Shown here one piece after another: positions 20,849 through 32,217 of a DNA stretch of 64,000 nt. The notes under the pieces are model-generated. The model was given only the letters and a program-made list of their open reading frames with translations, was not told where the DNA came from and ran no database searches. The stretch spans positions 14,694,001-14,758,000 of the forward strand of contig JBHGNT010000017.1 in assembly GCA_043228905.1 (NCBI GenBank), in the 5' to 3' direction. The position numbers and the translations under genes were made by a program. The stretch comes from Azolla caroliniana (lineage: Eukaryota; Polypodiophyta). Each line of letters opens with the position of its first letter. Position 1 is the first letter of the stretch.

Positions 20849-22445
20849 TAGACTATTTGAGCCGGTTAGATTCCGGCGAGACTGGTGACGGAGTCCCGGA
20901 CGAGTTTCCGGATGCTAAGCTATTTCGAGTCACCGCGGAAACGGCAACAGATGAAACGGTGGCACAAGAAGAAAAGTGGCTAACGAATATGCAACAATTT
21001 CTGAGCACCGGATTGCCTCCGGAGGAGATGACCTGGGACGAGAGGAAACGCCTGGCGGTACAAAGCCAGCACTTCTGTTTAGTACGGGACACGCTATACC
21101 ACAAAGGCGCGGACGGTATATGGCGACTGGCGGTGCGCAGTGACGAGAAGGATATAATACTACGAGAAGCACACTGCGGAGTCGCCAGAGGCCATTACGC
21201 CGGAGATGCTACAGCAAGGAAGATATGGCAAAGTGGCCTATGGTGGCCGACAACATTGAAAGACGCAGTCCAGTACGCTAAAGAATGTGATCTATGTTAG
21301 CGAATGGGCCAGCCAACCGAACAAGCTAGGATACCGCACCAGCCGGTACTGTCGTTAGAACCATTTCAGAAATGGGTCTGGATTTTGTGGGTCCATTCAA
21401 ACCATCAGTAATGAGAACCGACAACCGGTATGTGATCGTAGCTACGGATTACTACACGAAATGGGTAGAAGCCAAAGCCTTTCGTGACAACATCGCAGCA
21501 TCGACAGCGAAATTCTTGTATGAATACATCTGGTGCAGGTATGGATGCCCGATCGAGCTAATAAGTGACCAAGGAGGGCACTTCCTCGGCCAAATGGTGG
21601 AAAGCTTGACGTCGTTCTATGTCGTGGTGCATAAACGGAGCACGCCATACTATCCGCAAGTAAACGGGTTAGCCGAGTCGACGAATAAAACGCTACAGAA
21701 TATCCTTCGGAAAGTCATTAACGAAAACCGGACAGACTAGAATACGAAGTTGCACAGTGCCCTATGGGCTTACCGGACAGCTTACAAAACAAGAATCCAA
21801 ACCACACCGTTCCGGCTAGCATTCGGATTGGAGGTTGTCATGCCAGTAAAGTTCCAGGTTCCGAGGTTACGGATTCAGATTAGGAAACGGTTAAACGAGA
21901 AGGAATCGGAGGCAATTCGGTTAGCAGCTCTGTGTGAACTAGAAGAACACTGACTAGCAAGTATCATGCACCTGGAACTGGAGCAGCGGCGAAGCAGGGC
22001 GTTTGTGGATCGCCACCGAAAAGGAAATGAAAAGATGTTTGGAATCGGCAAGCCGGTACTAGTGTTCCAGACCCGGATGGGAAAGATGCTGGGGAAACTG
22101 CGGTTTCGGTGGACCGGACCGTACTGGATCACACGTGAGTTCAATGGATCCTACCAGTTAGGGACACTTGCCGGCGAGGTCCTGGGTAAGTGGGTCAACA
22201 GATTTCGACTAAAGCCATACAAGGGACCCATGCCAAGGAACCCATTTGAACAAGGAAAGGCCGATGTCAAACCAGATACCGGCATACCGGAAACAACGGC
22301 AACCCGATTAGCAATCGGCAACAACGAAGCCGGTAAGGGGGACAAAGAGCCGGCACACGGGTTGGATAAGAGGTTGGCAAACCGTCACGAGGCTGGCAAG
22401 ATTCCTCATTCGGGTAAGGGTCTGTTAGGACCGGAGACAAATTAA
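20849..22445 (+). pseudogene. gypsy-B integrase
   Basis: Continues RNase H (DYLSRLDSGET) and then enters integrase. The zinc-binding region shows HCGVARGHYAGDATARK and ECDLC with a TAG at 21298. The catalytic core shows WGLDFVGPF (first Asp), ELISDQGGHF (second Asp) and PYYPQVNGLAESTNK (Glu). TAG at 21738 and TGA at 21951 break the frame before the C-terminal part (GKPVLVFQTRMGKM, WTGPYWI). The tail to 22445 is charged, with no chromodomain seen. Frames around the stops stay open, so decay is mostly by point mutation. Confidence 0.9.
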
Positions 22446-22713
22446 CCTAAAAAAAAAAAAAAGTTTATATTACTCTCCGTTCATGACTACATTGTAATCG
22501 GGCCTTTATATAGGTCACCGATGCGAAGTACAAAACGGTGCCAACCGGCACCTATTTGGGATCGGTCCGGATCCGGATCGACATACCGATTCGGTCCGTC
22601 CGTCCACATATTAATATATTAAGACTAATAATTACAACAGATTCCTAAATAACAATTCCCCTTTTCACACTCTGGTCTGGACATCTTCTAGCTCCTTTGT
22701 CGGCCGAGTAACA
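22446..22713 (-). mobile_element. gypsy-B LTR, 5' portion
   Basis: Read on minus it starts TGTTACTCGGCCGAC at 22713, has a TATA box (CTATATAAAGG) about 200 bp in, and ends near an A-run at 22447-22461. Together with 8098-8287 it would make an LTR of about 450 bp, starting TG and ending CA. Confidence 0.55.
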
Positions 22714-22801
22714 GACAAGCATAATCTTTGTTTAGAGTTATTGACACTATCTTAGTATGCATGCAAAATTCTTCCAATGCCCTCATAAACTTTTGCGCAT
22801 C
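22714..22801. repeat. 88-bp direct repeat, right copy
   Basis: Same LINE segment as 5270-5357 with one mismatch. It begins directly at the LTR terminus and continues into the rest of the LINE. Confidence 0.9.
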
Positions 22802-23176
22802 TCCAAAAGTATTTGTAAAAAGTACTATATCATCTGCATACAACAAAAGCATGATGACTACATTCCCAATGACAAATTCTTCAACATCTTCTTTCTTTAC
22901 AAACTTGGCACAATTTGTTCTAATTCATCAATGCATAGACCAAATAGAGTTGGTGAGAGTGGGCGTCATTACTTAACAACATTAGAATTATTGAAAAAAT
23001 CTAAAATTTCGTCACCCATACACAAACATTATATAACCTTCTCACGAATTTGCAAGCATATATTCATTGGGCACCTTGAGTTCTTCTATTCTCCTCCAAA
23101 GATGCTCACAAGGTACCATATCAAAGCTTTCTTGAAGTCTACAAAGCAACAATATAGACCCTTAGCTCTCAAGTGA

Positions 23177-23607
23177 CTATCACAAATGAGTAGAATAGAG
23201 CAAAACCAAGACAAGACTAAATACTAAGAGAGAGAAAGAGAACAAGAACTGAACTTATGCTTCCTTAACTAGTGTTGTTCCCCTTGATTAGAATCAAGGT
23301 GTGCCTAAATATTTATACAAGAAGGTGGAGGTATGCATGCAAGCTAGGAATAGTCTAGAGAATGCATGAGGATGCATGCAAGCTCGGAAACTTCTAGAGA
23401 ATGCATGAGGATGCATTCTCTAGAAGTTTCTAGAAAGTTCTAGTGTTCAACCTACAATGCATCAAGTTGAATTTAATACAAGGAGTCTCAGATGGATGTA
23501 GCTCGATTAGTAAGGTTGCCCGATGGAGACCATGAGGGCATGAGTTCAACCCCTACATTTTGCAATGGCATCCCGTTAACCTCATATACATGTTTGTGAC
23601 ATTGTCT
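23177..23607. mobile_element. insertion in the LINE: LTR-like piece plus tRNA-derived SINE
   Basis: Interrupts the LINE RT between QVLI and LRAKG. The part to about 23480 has a TATA-like TATAAATATT on minus and a perfect 20-bp hairpin. The part 23484-23607 has A-box-like GATGTAGCTCGATTAGTAAG and B-box-like ATGAGTTCAACCCC, then ends near GTGACATTGTC, as in plant tRNA-derived SINEs. Confidence 0.5.
23387..23430. repeat. perfect hairpin, 20-bp arms and 4-nt loop
   Basis: GAAACTTCTAGAGAATGCAT, loop GAGG, then its exact reverse complement. Confidence 0.95.
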
Positions 23608-24839
23608 TTCCTCTATTAATACTTGAAAGACAACAAGGTGATCAATTTTGTTATCGTATTTCCTAAGGCCAACTTGTTCATAAGCTCTCTTGCCATTTTG
23701 TTAGCCATTTTTTTAGTTCGTGCACTTACCTTTGATTCCATTATACATCCAAATAGTTTTGTCATTTGCAAGCCAACCATGATGGTTTGATAGTTGCTTG
23801 CATTATTTATATCGCCACCGTTATATAAAGGTTTGATCCAATTTTTAGTCCAATTGTAGTTCATGCCATGTTGCAATAGATAACTAAACATTATTCATCC
23901 ATGTACTTCCTTTCCCATCCATTTGAGCATTTCAGCCCTTATACATTTAAGATCTCTTGCCTTTTGTGAGGCCAATTTATTGTGTCTTGAAGGGAGACAT
24001 GTGTGAAAGAAACCCATAACACATTATCTTTCCGGCAATTGATAGCTCATATAAATTCTTGCAATGCATAGACAAGTCCATAAGAGTTAAGTCATTGTAA
24101 CTCTCAACACATTTTTCCTTTAGATTCCCCCAAATTTTAGCACATGCATGTAATTTTTCTTGTGTTTGAAGAAATTATTGAGTAATTTCCCATATTCTTC
24201 TCTTTCTTTGAATAAGTCTTTCATACTTGAATGCAATAGCTTTTGATCATTTTTATATCCCTAACTACATCCATAATCATGAGGCACTTTCGTGCTTCGT
24301 AGCATTCTTTATCAAATGATGTTTATTTTGAGCCAATTTTCTTGATGTGTTTTCAAGGTGTGTGCTTAGTTGAAAAGTATTCGTTTTTGCACTTGAAATC
24401 TTTGCATTTGCATTCTATTGTGGCACCATGTTGTATCTTTGTCATTTGTAATATATCCTCAACCATCTTCGAATACATGGGCGCTCGTTGAAGGTGCATT
24501 CTCAAATGCGATTGTTTATTATCTTCAATGACCTTCTCACAATCAAAACTATTCATACATTTGAGGTCAATAAGTAAAATCCTATTATTGGATTCTAAAT
24601 GAGAATTTATGTGTGTGATCCAAAATACCTTCAAAAAGTAGCAAATAATCAATCGCATTCCGTTGTGTTGTTTACATGTAAAACCATTAGAGTTGGGCCA
24701 TAAGGACACCACTTGCAATAAGCATTTTGGTACTATTACACATTTGTAACCCTGACTTACCAAATTGATCTTATACATTTGAATATCCTCTTGCATCTAT
24801 GAGATATGTGGCATGAAATATTATTGTGCATCAAGTTGC

Positions 24840-25240
24840 AAATTTCTTGTATGGGCATTCATATCATTAAAGACAATAACTTTCCCCTTGACTTTGAAAT
24901 AAGAAATAACATCTTCTAGATTGGCAAAAGGTTGGTCTTTATTCAAATATGCATAAAAGTTAATTGTTGTGTATAAAACTTCTTGTACAAGCAATCATGT
25001 CACCAAAGACAATAACTTCCCCCTTGAATTTGAAATAAGCAATATCATCTTCTAGATTGGCAAAAGGTTTGTCTTTTATCCAAATAAACATAAGTTGATT
25101 GCTTTACATAAAACTTCTTGTATGGCCATTCATGTCACCAAAGACAATAACTTCTCCCTTGAATTTGGAATAAGTAATATTATCTTCTAGATTGACAAAA
25201 GGTTGGCCTTTATCCAAACAAGCATAAAAGTTAGAATCTT
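24840..25240. repeat. three-copy tandem repeat, about 135 bp
   Basis: AAAGACAATAACTTC and CTTCTAGATTG-CAAAAGGTT recur near 24870, 25007 and 25141, spaced 137 and 134 bp apart. Confidence 0.8.
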
Positions 25241-25378
25241 GATAAGGGATATAACATCTAACTACAAAAGTGAGCATATCATTTAGTGTTTCTATTTTGA
25301 ACTATATGCAACATTTATGATCATCGGTTTTTATGATCAATCCATATTTCTCTATTTCCCTCTTAATCAAGCATGCCC

Positions 25379-25380
<2 letters not shown>

Positions 25381-25410
<30 letters not shown>
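25381..25410. repeat. (GA)n microsatellite
   Basis: Fifteen AG units followed by GAAGAAGAAG. A CT/CTAT tract follows at 25508-25546. Confidence 0.9.
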
Positions 25411-25413
<3 letters not shown>

Positions 25414-26068
25414 GAAGAAGTGTGAACAAGTCATTTGATTGAAACAGTGTTCGATTGAAATTTGGGAATATGAGCATAGATGTAATAAATAGCATATAAT
25501 TAAACTCTCTCTCTCTATCTATCTATCTATCTATCTCTCTAACGTTGGCCCCACTATAAGATGAAAATGCCAAAATATATCAAAGCACATCTTACTTTCC
25601 GATGAGCCTAAACACTTCGTCAAACTTGCTCACGCAAGTTAGGTGTTGAGGTAGCGTCATGCCATCATCACCCTAATATGAAGATATGTAAGCTACATGC
25701 AATGAAACCTTTGGTGGATGATGAATATCACTTACTTCTTGTATGCTCAACGTATAAGGTAATTTGCAAGAATTAGACAAGCATGATAATTTAAGTGTCA
25801 TATTCAAATCCCTAAAGCAAGGCAATTGCATTTGTGCGCGCATTATTTTCACACACAGAGTTTTTACTAGAGAGTAGTAACCCCCTTTCTTAGGAAGGAG
25901 TCGCATGCAAGACGATATATGTATTTGGTCACATAGGCCTAAGTTAACCACCTCGTACACGATAAAAAATCTATTCTTTTCCCTTATAGGAAGTGGTGCA
26001 AAATTATGTGCAAAACCTCTAAGAGAAAGTTAAATTATTTGCAATTTGGTCAAGCCTATACTCTTATG

Positions 26069-26093
26069 ATGTGTGTGTGTGTGTGTGTGTGTG
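26069..26093. repeat. (GT)n microsatellite
   Basis: About 12 GT units. Confidence 0.9.
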
Positions 26094-28023
26094 ATAGTAA
26101 AAGCACACAATTATTGTATATAAAACCCACTTGTTACAACTTCTTAGTCTCCTATGTATGTGTGCATGTGTGTCTCAAAAGACGAGACACCTAAGATGTA
26201 ATCTCTTGTTTGGTTTTATAGGCCATTTTGTCCTCTTGAAAGACGTATATATCCATAGATTGACCCATGCGTGATATTCGTGAAATGCCCCAAGAATATT
26301 ACAAAACCATTCATTTTAAATTTATATAAAAAATTTATTTAATTCACTAAAACATTAATTAAATCACTAAGACAATAATTAATTCACTAATACATTGCTT
26401 AATTCATTAAAATTTAATTAATTCATTAATAATACATTAACAATAAATTAATTAGGGTTTCTGCTAAACTTAGGGTGTCAGTGAAACTGTGAGTTTGTAG
26501 CCGAGAACAGGATGTAGGATTAGCGTAGAGCATGAGAGGGAGGTGAGGATGCATGCCAAAAAGAAGAAATACGGTCAAAATTAGGATTTTGATTGAAACT
26601 AGGGTTTCAGCCAAAACCCTAATTTTTTGGCCGAGAACAGGATGCAAAGGGAGGCGAGGGTGTAAGCACACACAGAGAACAGTGTGAGGCCCCTCGCTTG
26701 CTGCTTGCTATTCACTCACTCACACAATTTGTTTTTCCAAAGAAAACAATTATTTTTTCGAAAAAAGAAAAGAAAATGAATACATTTAAATGTATTCATA
26801 TTCGCATTCCTAGCATTAGTGGGGCTTGCCCTATGAATGCGAATATGTCAATCTATGTATATATCAAGATGTTTTGGGAGATTATATGGAGAAATCTTAA
26901 GAGAAAGTTAAATTATATGCAATTTTGTTAAAGCTTGAAGAGGAGGCCTTTGATTCAGTACATACAATATACTAGCGCTAGGTAACCTAATTATTTAATT
27001 TATCAAGAGTTAACATGATTTAGATCGTTTAAAAAAGAAAAAAAAACTTTATCTTCTCATAAGGTCATCCCATGCTATGTATTTTCATATCATGTGTTTT
27101 TTATATAGCTTTAACTTTGTTATGGTTTTTATGAATATGGTGTTCCTAATATGGGATTGTGAAAGTGAATGGCCCATTTCATACTTACACCTAAAATAAA
27201 GTGCATTTGAAGTTGAAAGGTGACATAAAAATATATATAGAAGGGCAAGTTTGACCGTAAATACATATCCTTAGGTGTAGTGTAAGCAAAGTATTCCTCA
27301 ACATACAACCTTGGGTTGTTTGATACCATGAAAACCATTGGGGCTATAATTGATATTGCACCAAAGTTTTCTCTACAGGAGGGTAATTTATGATATTTAA
27401 CGTTGTATTATGAGTATGTATAATATTTTCCCAAAGACCACAATCATTTGCCAGTCTTATAACTCTACAATAAAATTCATAGCAACCTTTCTAATGAAGA
27501 ATCGAAAATGTTATTGTTTTGCAATGCAACTCTAACTCTTCAATACATGCATTCTTGAATTGAAAATTCGGTTGTTGTATTTCAATCTTCAATATATGTG
27601 TGCTTTCAATGCATGTATTTGTTCTTATTTATTTTAATGTAAAGCATGACATGTTGCATTGCAATCGTCACCGATTGCATCATAGATCCCCCCCAAGGAG
27701 GATGGATGTATATATATATGTAGGTCAACACACATATATCGCATTAAAGGTATTCATGTTTCTTGTGCAAGAAGTAAGTCGGGAATAGGTGTGTGAGACT
27801 AGGACATGGAAGACGAAAGGTGACACTATTCGAGAAAATAATAAATCGGGGGGCGATTTGAACAAGAGAGGACTACTCCTTGATGTTTGGACGACGAAGG
27901 TAAGTAACGTTTGGAAATTCGAAGAAAACAAAGAGTGGAGGAGGGTGGGGCACATAACACAAACAAATACCTTCCATTTGCTTGACCATTAGTTTTTGCA
28001 TACTTGAAGAATTAGATTGAGGG

Positions 28024-28065
28024 AGGTGATTAAGGAGAGTGATTAAGGAAGGTGATTAAGGAGTA
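28024..28065 (+). repeat. three-copy GTGATTAAGGA repeat upstream of DUF716 gene
   Basis: GTGATTAAGGAGA, GTGATTAAGGAAG and GTGATTAAGGAGT lie in tandem 40-80 bp upstream of the ATG, probably in the 5' UTR or core promoter. Confidence 0.8.
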
Positions 28066-28100
28066 GTACTTCTGAATTCTAAGGAGAAAGCTTAATTAAG

Positions 28101-29069
28101 ATGGGCACCTTGATAGGCCATGTGGCACCTGGGGCAGGGTTTATCCTCATAGGTCTTTGGCACCTTCTCAACACAATCAAGGCCTATGCCCGACAAGGTG
28201 CTCGGGGTTTCAAATCGCGGCCGTGGTTCCCGGCTGCGCCGCCCGGACATCCCGGCCGGCGCGCCGAGCTCTACCTCATCATCTTGGGCTCGCTCCTCTC
28301 GATCGCGTCCGAGCTCTTCATTTTTCCACACCAGCACCACCCCTTCGTCTCACACACCGACCTCTCGATCCCTGCCCAACACCTCAATAACTTCGAGCAC
28401 TCGACCATCTCCCTCTTCTTGCTCATCTATGCGTCCGTGGCCGCACTCGAGGACGGAGGCGCACTCAATCTTGCCGATGGGTTTGTCCACTCCCTCGGCT
28501 CACTCGCATTTGCGGTCGAGCTCTTGCTCTTCCATCTCCACTCGGCCGACCACATGGGCCTCGAGGGCCACTACCACTGGCTCCTCCAATTGATCGTCGC
28601 GGCATGCCTCGTGTTCACACTTGTAGAGATTCACGTGCCCCGGAGTTTCCTTGCATCCCTTGGACGGGCGACTTCGCTCGTCTTCCAAGGGATTTGGTTC
28701 ATTCAAATGGGGCTAGTGCTTTGGGTCCCAAGGTTTACGCCCACTGGATGCGCCATGCAAGACGCGGGTTACCACCGTGTGGTGCGGTGCGAAGGTGAGG
28801 GTGCCTCGCATCGTGCCAAGGCACTCGCGACTTTGCAATTCGCTTGGTACCTCGCCGCTCTTTGTGCCGCACTCATCACTTGGATCACGCTCACGCTTCG
28901 TGGCCCACATGCCGAGATGTCCAAGTCTTATGAGGCCCTCCGCTTCCACCGCGATCCCGATGATGACGACGAGTCCGACACAAGTGCCTCCTTTAAGTTG
29001 GCGCTTCCAAGAGCCACATCCCTAGAGGGCCTCCATGGAGGCAAATCCATGGTCAACCTTCCTAGGTAA
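28101..29069 (+). CDS. DUF716 / TMEM45-like seven-helix membrane protein
   Basis: Intronless 322-aa protein, G+C rich compared with its surroundings. Seven hydrophobic segments fit transmembrane helices at about residues 8-26, 55-75, 100-117, 127-146, 158-177, 192-210 and 242-266. The histidine-rich motif HLHSADHMGLEGHYHW (145-160) and FEHS (98-101) are typical of DUF716 proteins. The C-terminus is acidic (DPDDDDESD) then serine-rich and probably cytosolic. Plant members are poorly characterised, and some have been linked to responses to pathogens. No biochemical role can be assigned from sequence. The start is supported by its position directly before the first helix and by AAGATGGGC context. 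The frame is intact, so the gene is probably functional. Confidence 0.92.
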   Translation: MGTLIGHVAPGAGFILIGLWHLLNTIKAYARQGARGFKSRPWFPAAPPGHPGRRAELYLIILGSLLSIASELFIFPHQHHPFVSHTDLSIPAQHLNNFEHSTISLFLLIYASVAALEDGGALNLADGFVHSLGSLAFAVELLLFHLHSADHMGLEGHYHWLLQLIVAACLVFTLVEIHVPRSFLASLGRATSLVFQGIWFIQMGLVLWVPRFTPTGCAMQDAGYHRVVRCEGEGASHRAKALATLQFAWYLAALCAALITWITLTLRGPHAEMSKSYEALRFHRDPDDDDESDTSASFKLALPRATSLEGLHGGKSMVNLPR

Positions 29070-29117
29070 CTTGTCAGCAACACTTTGTTCTCATTTACTA
29101 GGTGATCGACATACCGG

Positions 29118-29335
29118 TATTCGTCACAAATGTACTCTTCATATCATTATAATTTGTACCTAGATTAGCACCCCACCATTCACATGTATAGGGAGCCTAC
29201 CTAGACTGTATCTAGTTTAGCGCCCCATTCGCATACATGTATAGTAGTCATCACAAATGTACTCTTCATATCATTACAATTTGTATCTAGTTTAGCACCC
29301 CACCATTCACATGTATAGGGAGCCTACCTAGACCA
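29118..29335. repeat. two-copy direct repeat 3' of DUF716 gene
   Basis: CACAAATGTACTCTTCATATC and CACCCCACCATTCACATG occur twice, about 128 bp apart. Possibly in the 3' UTR. Confidence 0.8.
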
Positions 29336-31534
29336 TCAAATATCCGTCAAATATCTAAGAAGGTGTGCCCCTTGCATATCACGCTTTACCATATGGTGTC
29401 ATGTCCACCATTCATCATGTATGTGTCACCAATTAGTCATCTGACAGGTACCATTCACCTCATATACATATGTGTACTTTGTCCAATTCAAGGTCAATTG
29501 GCATGTTCATGAAGGTGTTTGGTGCATATCATTTACTAGGTAGTGCTTCTCCTCGATATGTCGTAGGTAATTCATTTTGGGAGTCCCCTTCCTTCTTTTT
29601 GTTAGTCGAGGATCACAAGGTAAATTGGTATTTTCCACCATTCAATACATACTACATCCATTTGTTGCCTCATATAGTGTTCATGTTCACTTGGTTAGTT
29701 GGGCTCCATTAGTCAAGTCCCTAAAGTGTGAGTAGGGGCACATTACCTGTCTATCATTTAATAGGTCGTTTCATTCATGAGGGAAATTTTTATTAGTGTG
29801 AATAGTCATGTCAATAGTTGATACTTCCCACACATTTGTTTCATCCAAGTTGTTCCTTCCTCAATGCTTGTATTCCATGTACTTGCCCACATTTGTTGTT
29901 ATGTTCACCATGTATTTGTACATCATATGTATTCCTTGAACACTAGTTGGACCTCTTAATCACATACTTTGTCATGTATCTCTATTATAGACATGTAAAT
30001 ATTGAATCGCAATGTATATATTCATTTGTCTATTGGATCTTGTTGTTTCCTTATTTTTATGTGTGCAATCAAAATAAATCTTCCAATGTTTAAATCATGA
30101 TAAACTAAAACATAAGGCCTTAAGATGAGGTGAGAACATCAAAAACATAGTTTCTGTGCCAACTTAATTGTAAGTGTTGATGTGGAAATGGAGAAGCTAA
30201 AATGAAAGAGACCCACTATAGTTGTGTTGTTGGGGGGGAACTTGTACACCAACTATTTATTTTGTTTAAATGTGTGGTTGTGTTTTGGCAAATCACCTTT
30301 TTTTAATAACCAAATTGTTGTTTAACCCAAGATATGTTTTATGTTGTATGAGGTATATGATTTTATTTTAATTATGTAGTGCTCAATCTAAAATTCCATG
30401 TTATTAAGAGGCTCGTTGACCAAGCATCTGGATAGGTAGGTAAGGTTTCAACTTCAACATAAGAAAGTATATTTTATTAGTTCGTCATACACATAAGCAT
30501 ATTTTTCGAAATTTTTTCTTGCACAACTTTTTGGATGACAAAGGTGCGAAACAAGACGAAATTTCAATGACAATATCTAGAATTTATGGATGTTTCTCTA
30601 TTCTCCATTGAGTGGATATTCTCAACTAGATGATCATCTTGATAATATAATAAATAGCCTACTTAGACAAAATGTCAAATCACAAATTAAGCTTATATTT
30701 ATAAATAACATATGAATATGATATTGGATCACTTGTAACAAACTGGCAACACTATTGAGAGGATGGAAATTACATATTGTTATACATTCCCCTCGATAGA
30801 ACCCAATCAACAAGTTGTTCTATGGTGTAAAGGATGTTAAATGGGTTCCATCACAATTCACATGACAACAAATAAAACCAATTCAACAATCATGCATTTT
30901 TTTCCTTAATATTTTGTTCACGATTTTACCGACTCCAACCCACACATAAGTGGCTTAATCCATCATGCTTTGAGAGAAACTACCCTAAATTCACTTCAAC
31001 ATCACACTACTGAACTAACACTACAAACCATATTTCATGTTGGGCATACACGTTCATATGAACTTGCCACTTGGTTTCCTATTCCTCAATATCACGCTTG
31101 GTGATCAATTTTAAGAAATCCTTTTTCTAACTATGTCACAAGGTTTTGAATTCCATAAAGCAAGGGTGGAGTGTGTTTCTCTTCCATTAAAATACTCTTC
31201 CAACATAACCTAAACGGTGACTAGAAGACAAGGTTGTAGAATCAAATAGAGAACGCTATTGCGAGTTTTATGACCCATCGATTGCTAACTTCATTTACAT
31301 CAAAGACAATCGTCGCCCAATAGAGAATATCTTATGCAACAAAGAAAAGGAATTGTAAATTTTGCCATCCATTGATTGCTACTTCTCATGCTTGAAAGAC
31401 ACTCATTGGTTGTAGACTCCGTGCCAAGGATTGGTTCTCCTAATACATGAGGCAATTAATCAAGATGAGTGCTACTTTTTCCGCCAAGTACACCAAATAA
31501 ACACTATCCATAAAATTTCACTCTCACAAGTCTT

Positions 31535-31800
31535 TTTATTTTATAACCAACTCCAAGTATCCATCAAACTATGCTTTCTTTCATGTGTCTGTCTTTCATA
31601 ACCACTAAGAGTGTGTCCATAAAACTGCTTCCATGTGCCTTTTCTCTCATAAACCAACTGAGAACATCCATCAAACTAAACCTCCATCAAGGCTTATCTT
31701 TCATAACCAACTATGAGAATCCATGAGATTTTGTTTTCATATATCTTTTCGTTTATAACCAACTAGGAGTATCCATCAAACTATGCTCATACATGTCTCT
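31535..31800. repeat. five-copy degenerate repeat, about 52-56 bp
   Basis: Units built on CATAACCAACTNNGAGTATCCATCAAACTATG recur from 31545 to 31790. Confidence 0.7.
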
Positions 31801-32217
31801 TCTTCCATAAGCCAATTACGGTTCATGCATACGAGTTCGAACCGAATTCGTAATATGACAAGCAAACATTTGAGTAGGAACCACAAATATAGAGGAAAAA
31901 ATTGTACATAGATTGAGCTGAATCTCAAGAGACCGAACCTCACAAGAGGATTGTGCTCCAAATGATTTGATTCATTTTTTGGGGGGGATCTCATGCATTC
32001 ACAGACGTACCGGAGCATCGTGAATGACTTAAGATGAATTTTGGCAGTACAAAAAAAGGAACGGAAAGAAAGTGAATGAACTAAAAAGAAAAGAAAAGCT
32101 TAAACCCCAACCCAAAAGAATCCTCACTCCCATTTGCTAGCTATTACACCATTATCAAAAGGTAAAAGCCTAAGACCAACCGATCCCGAAAAAGATTTGA
32201 GTTAAATTTCAATACAA

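Larger units (their letters stand above)
22714..23891 (-). pseudogene. LINE reverse transcriptase fragment
   Basis: Minus-strand frames from 23891 downward: TKNWIKPLYNGGDINNASNY and TIMVGLQMTKLFGCIMESK (start of a non-LTR RT), then after an insertion LRAKGLYCCFVDFKKA. Near 22850-22720 the frame covers the YADD region and ends in AQKFMRALEEFC. The continuation is at 5357-4870. Frameshifts are frequent. A 430-bp insertion lies at about 23177-23607. Confidence 0.75.
23892..28100. other. gene-poor stretch with tandem repeats
   Basis: A-T rich. A 147-codon minus-strand open frame at 24796-24353 (with a CKCKDFKCK motif near its end) is the longest and matches nothing I recognise. Several AAACCCTAA telo-boxes occur at 26450-26630. 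A repeated phrase AAGAGAAAGTTAAATTA occurs at 26018 and 26900. I see no supportable gene before 28101. Confidence 0.5.
29070..32217. other. intergenic region, DUF716 to epimerase
   Basis: A-T rich, no credible open frame. Holds a two-copy repeat at 29118-29335 just downstream of the DUF716 stop and a five-copy repeat at 31535-31800. The right end must contain the epimerase 3' UTR. Confidence 0.6.

Noticed and set aside
28092-28949. Minus-strand and alternative-frame ORFs over 28092-29025
   Set aside because: Shadows of the G+C-rich DUF716 gene.
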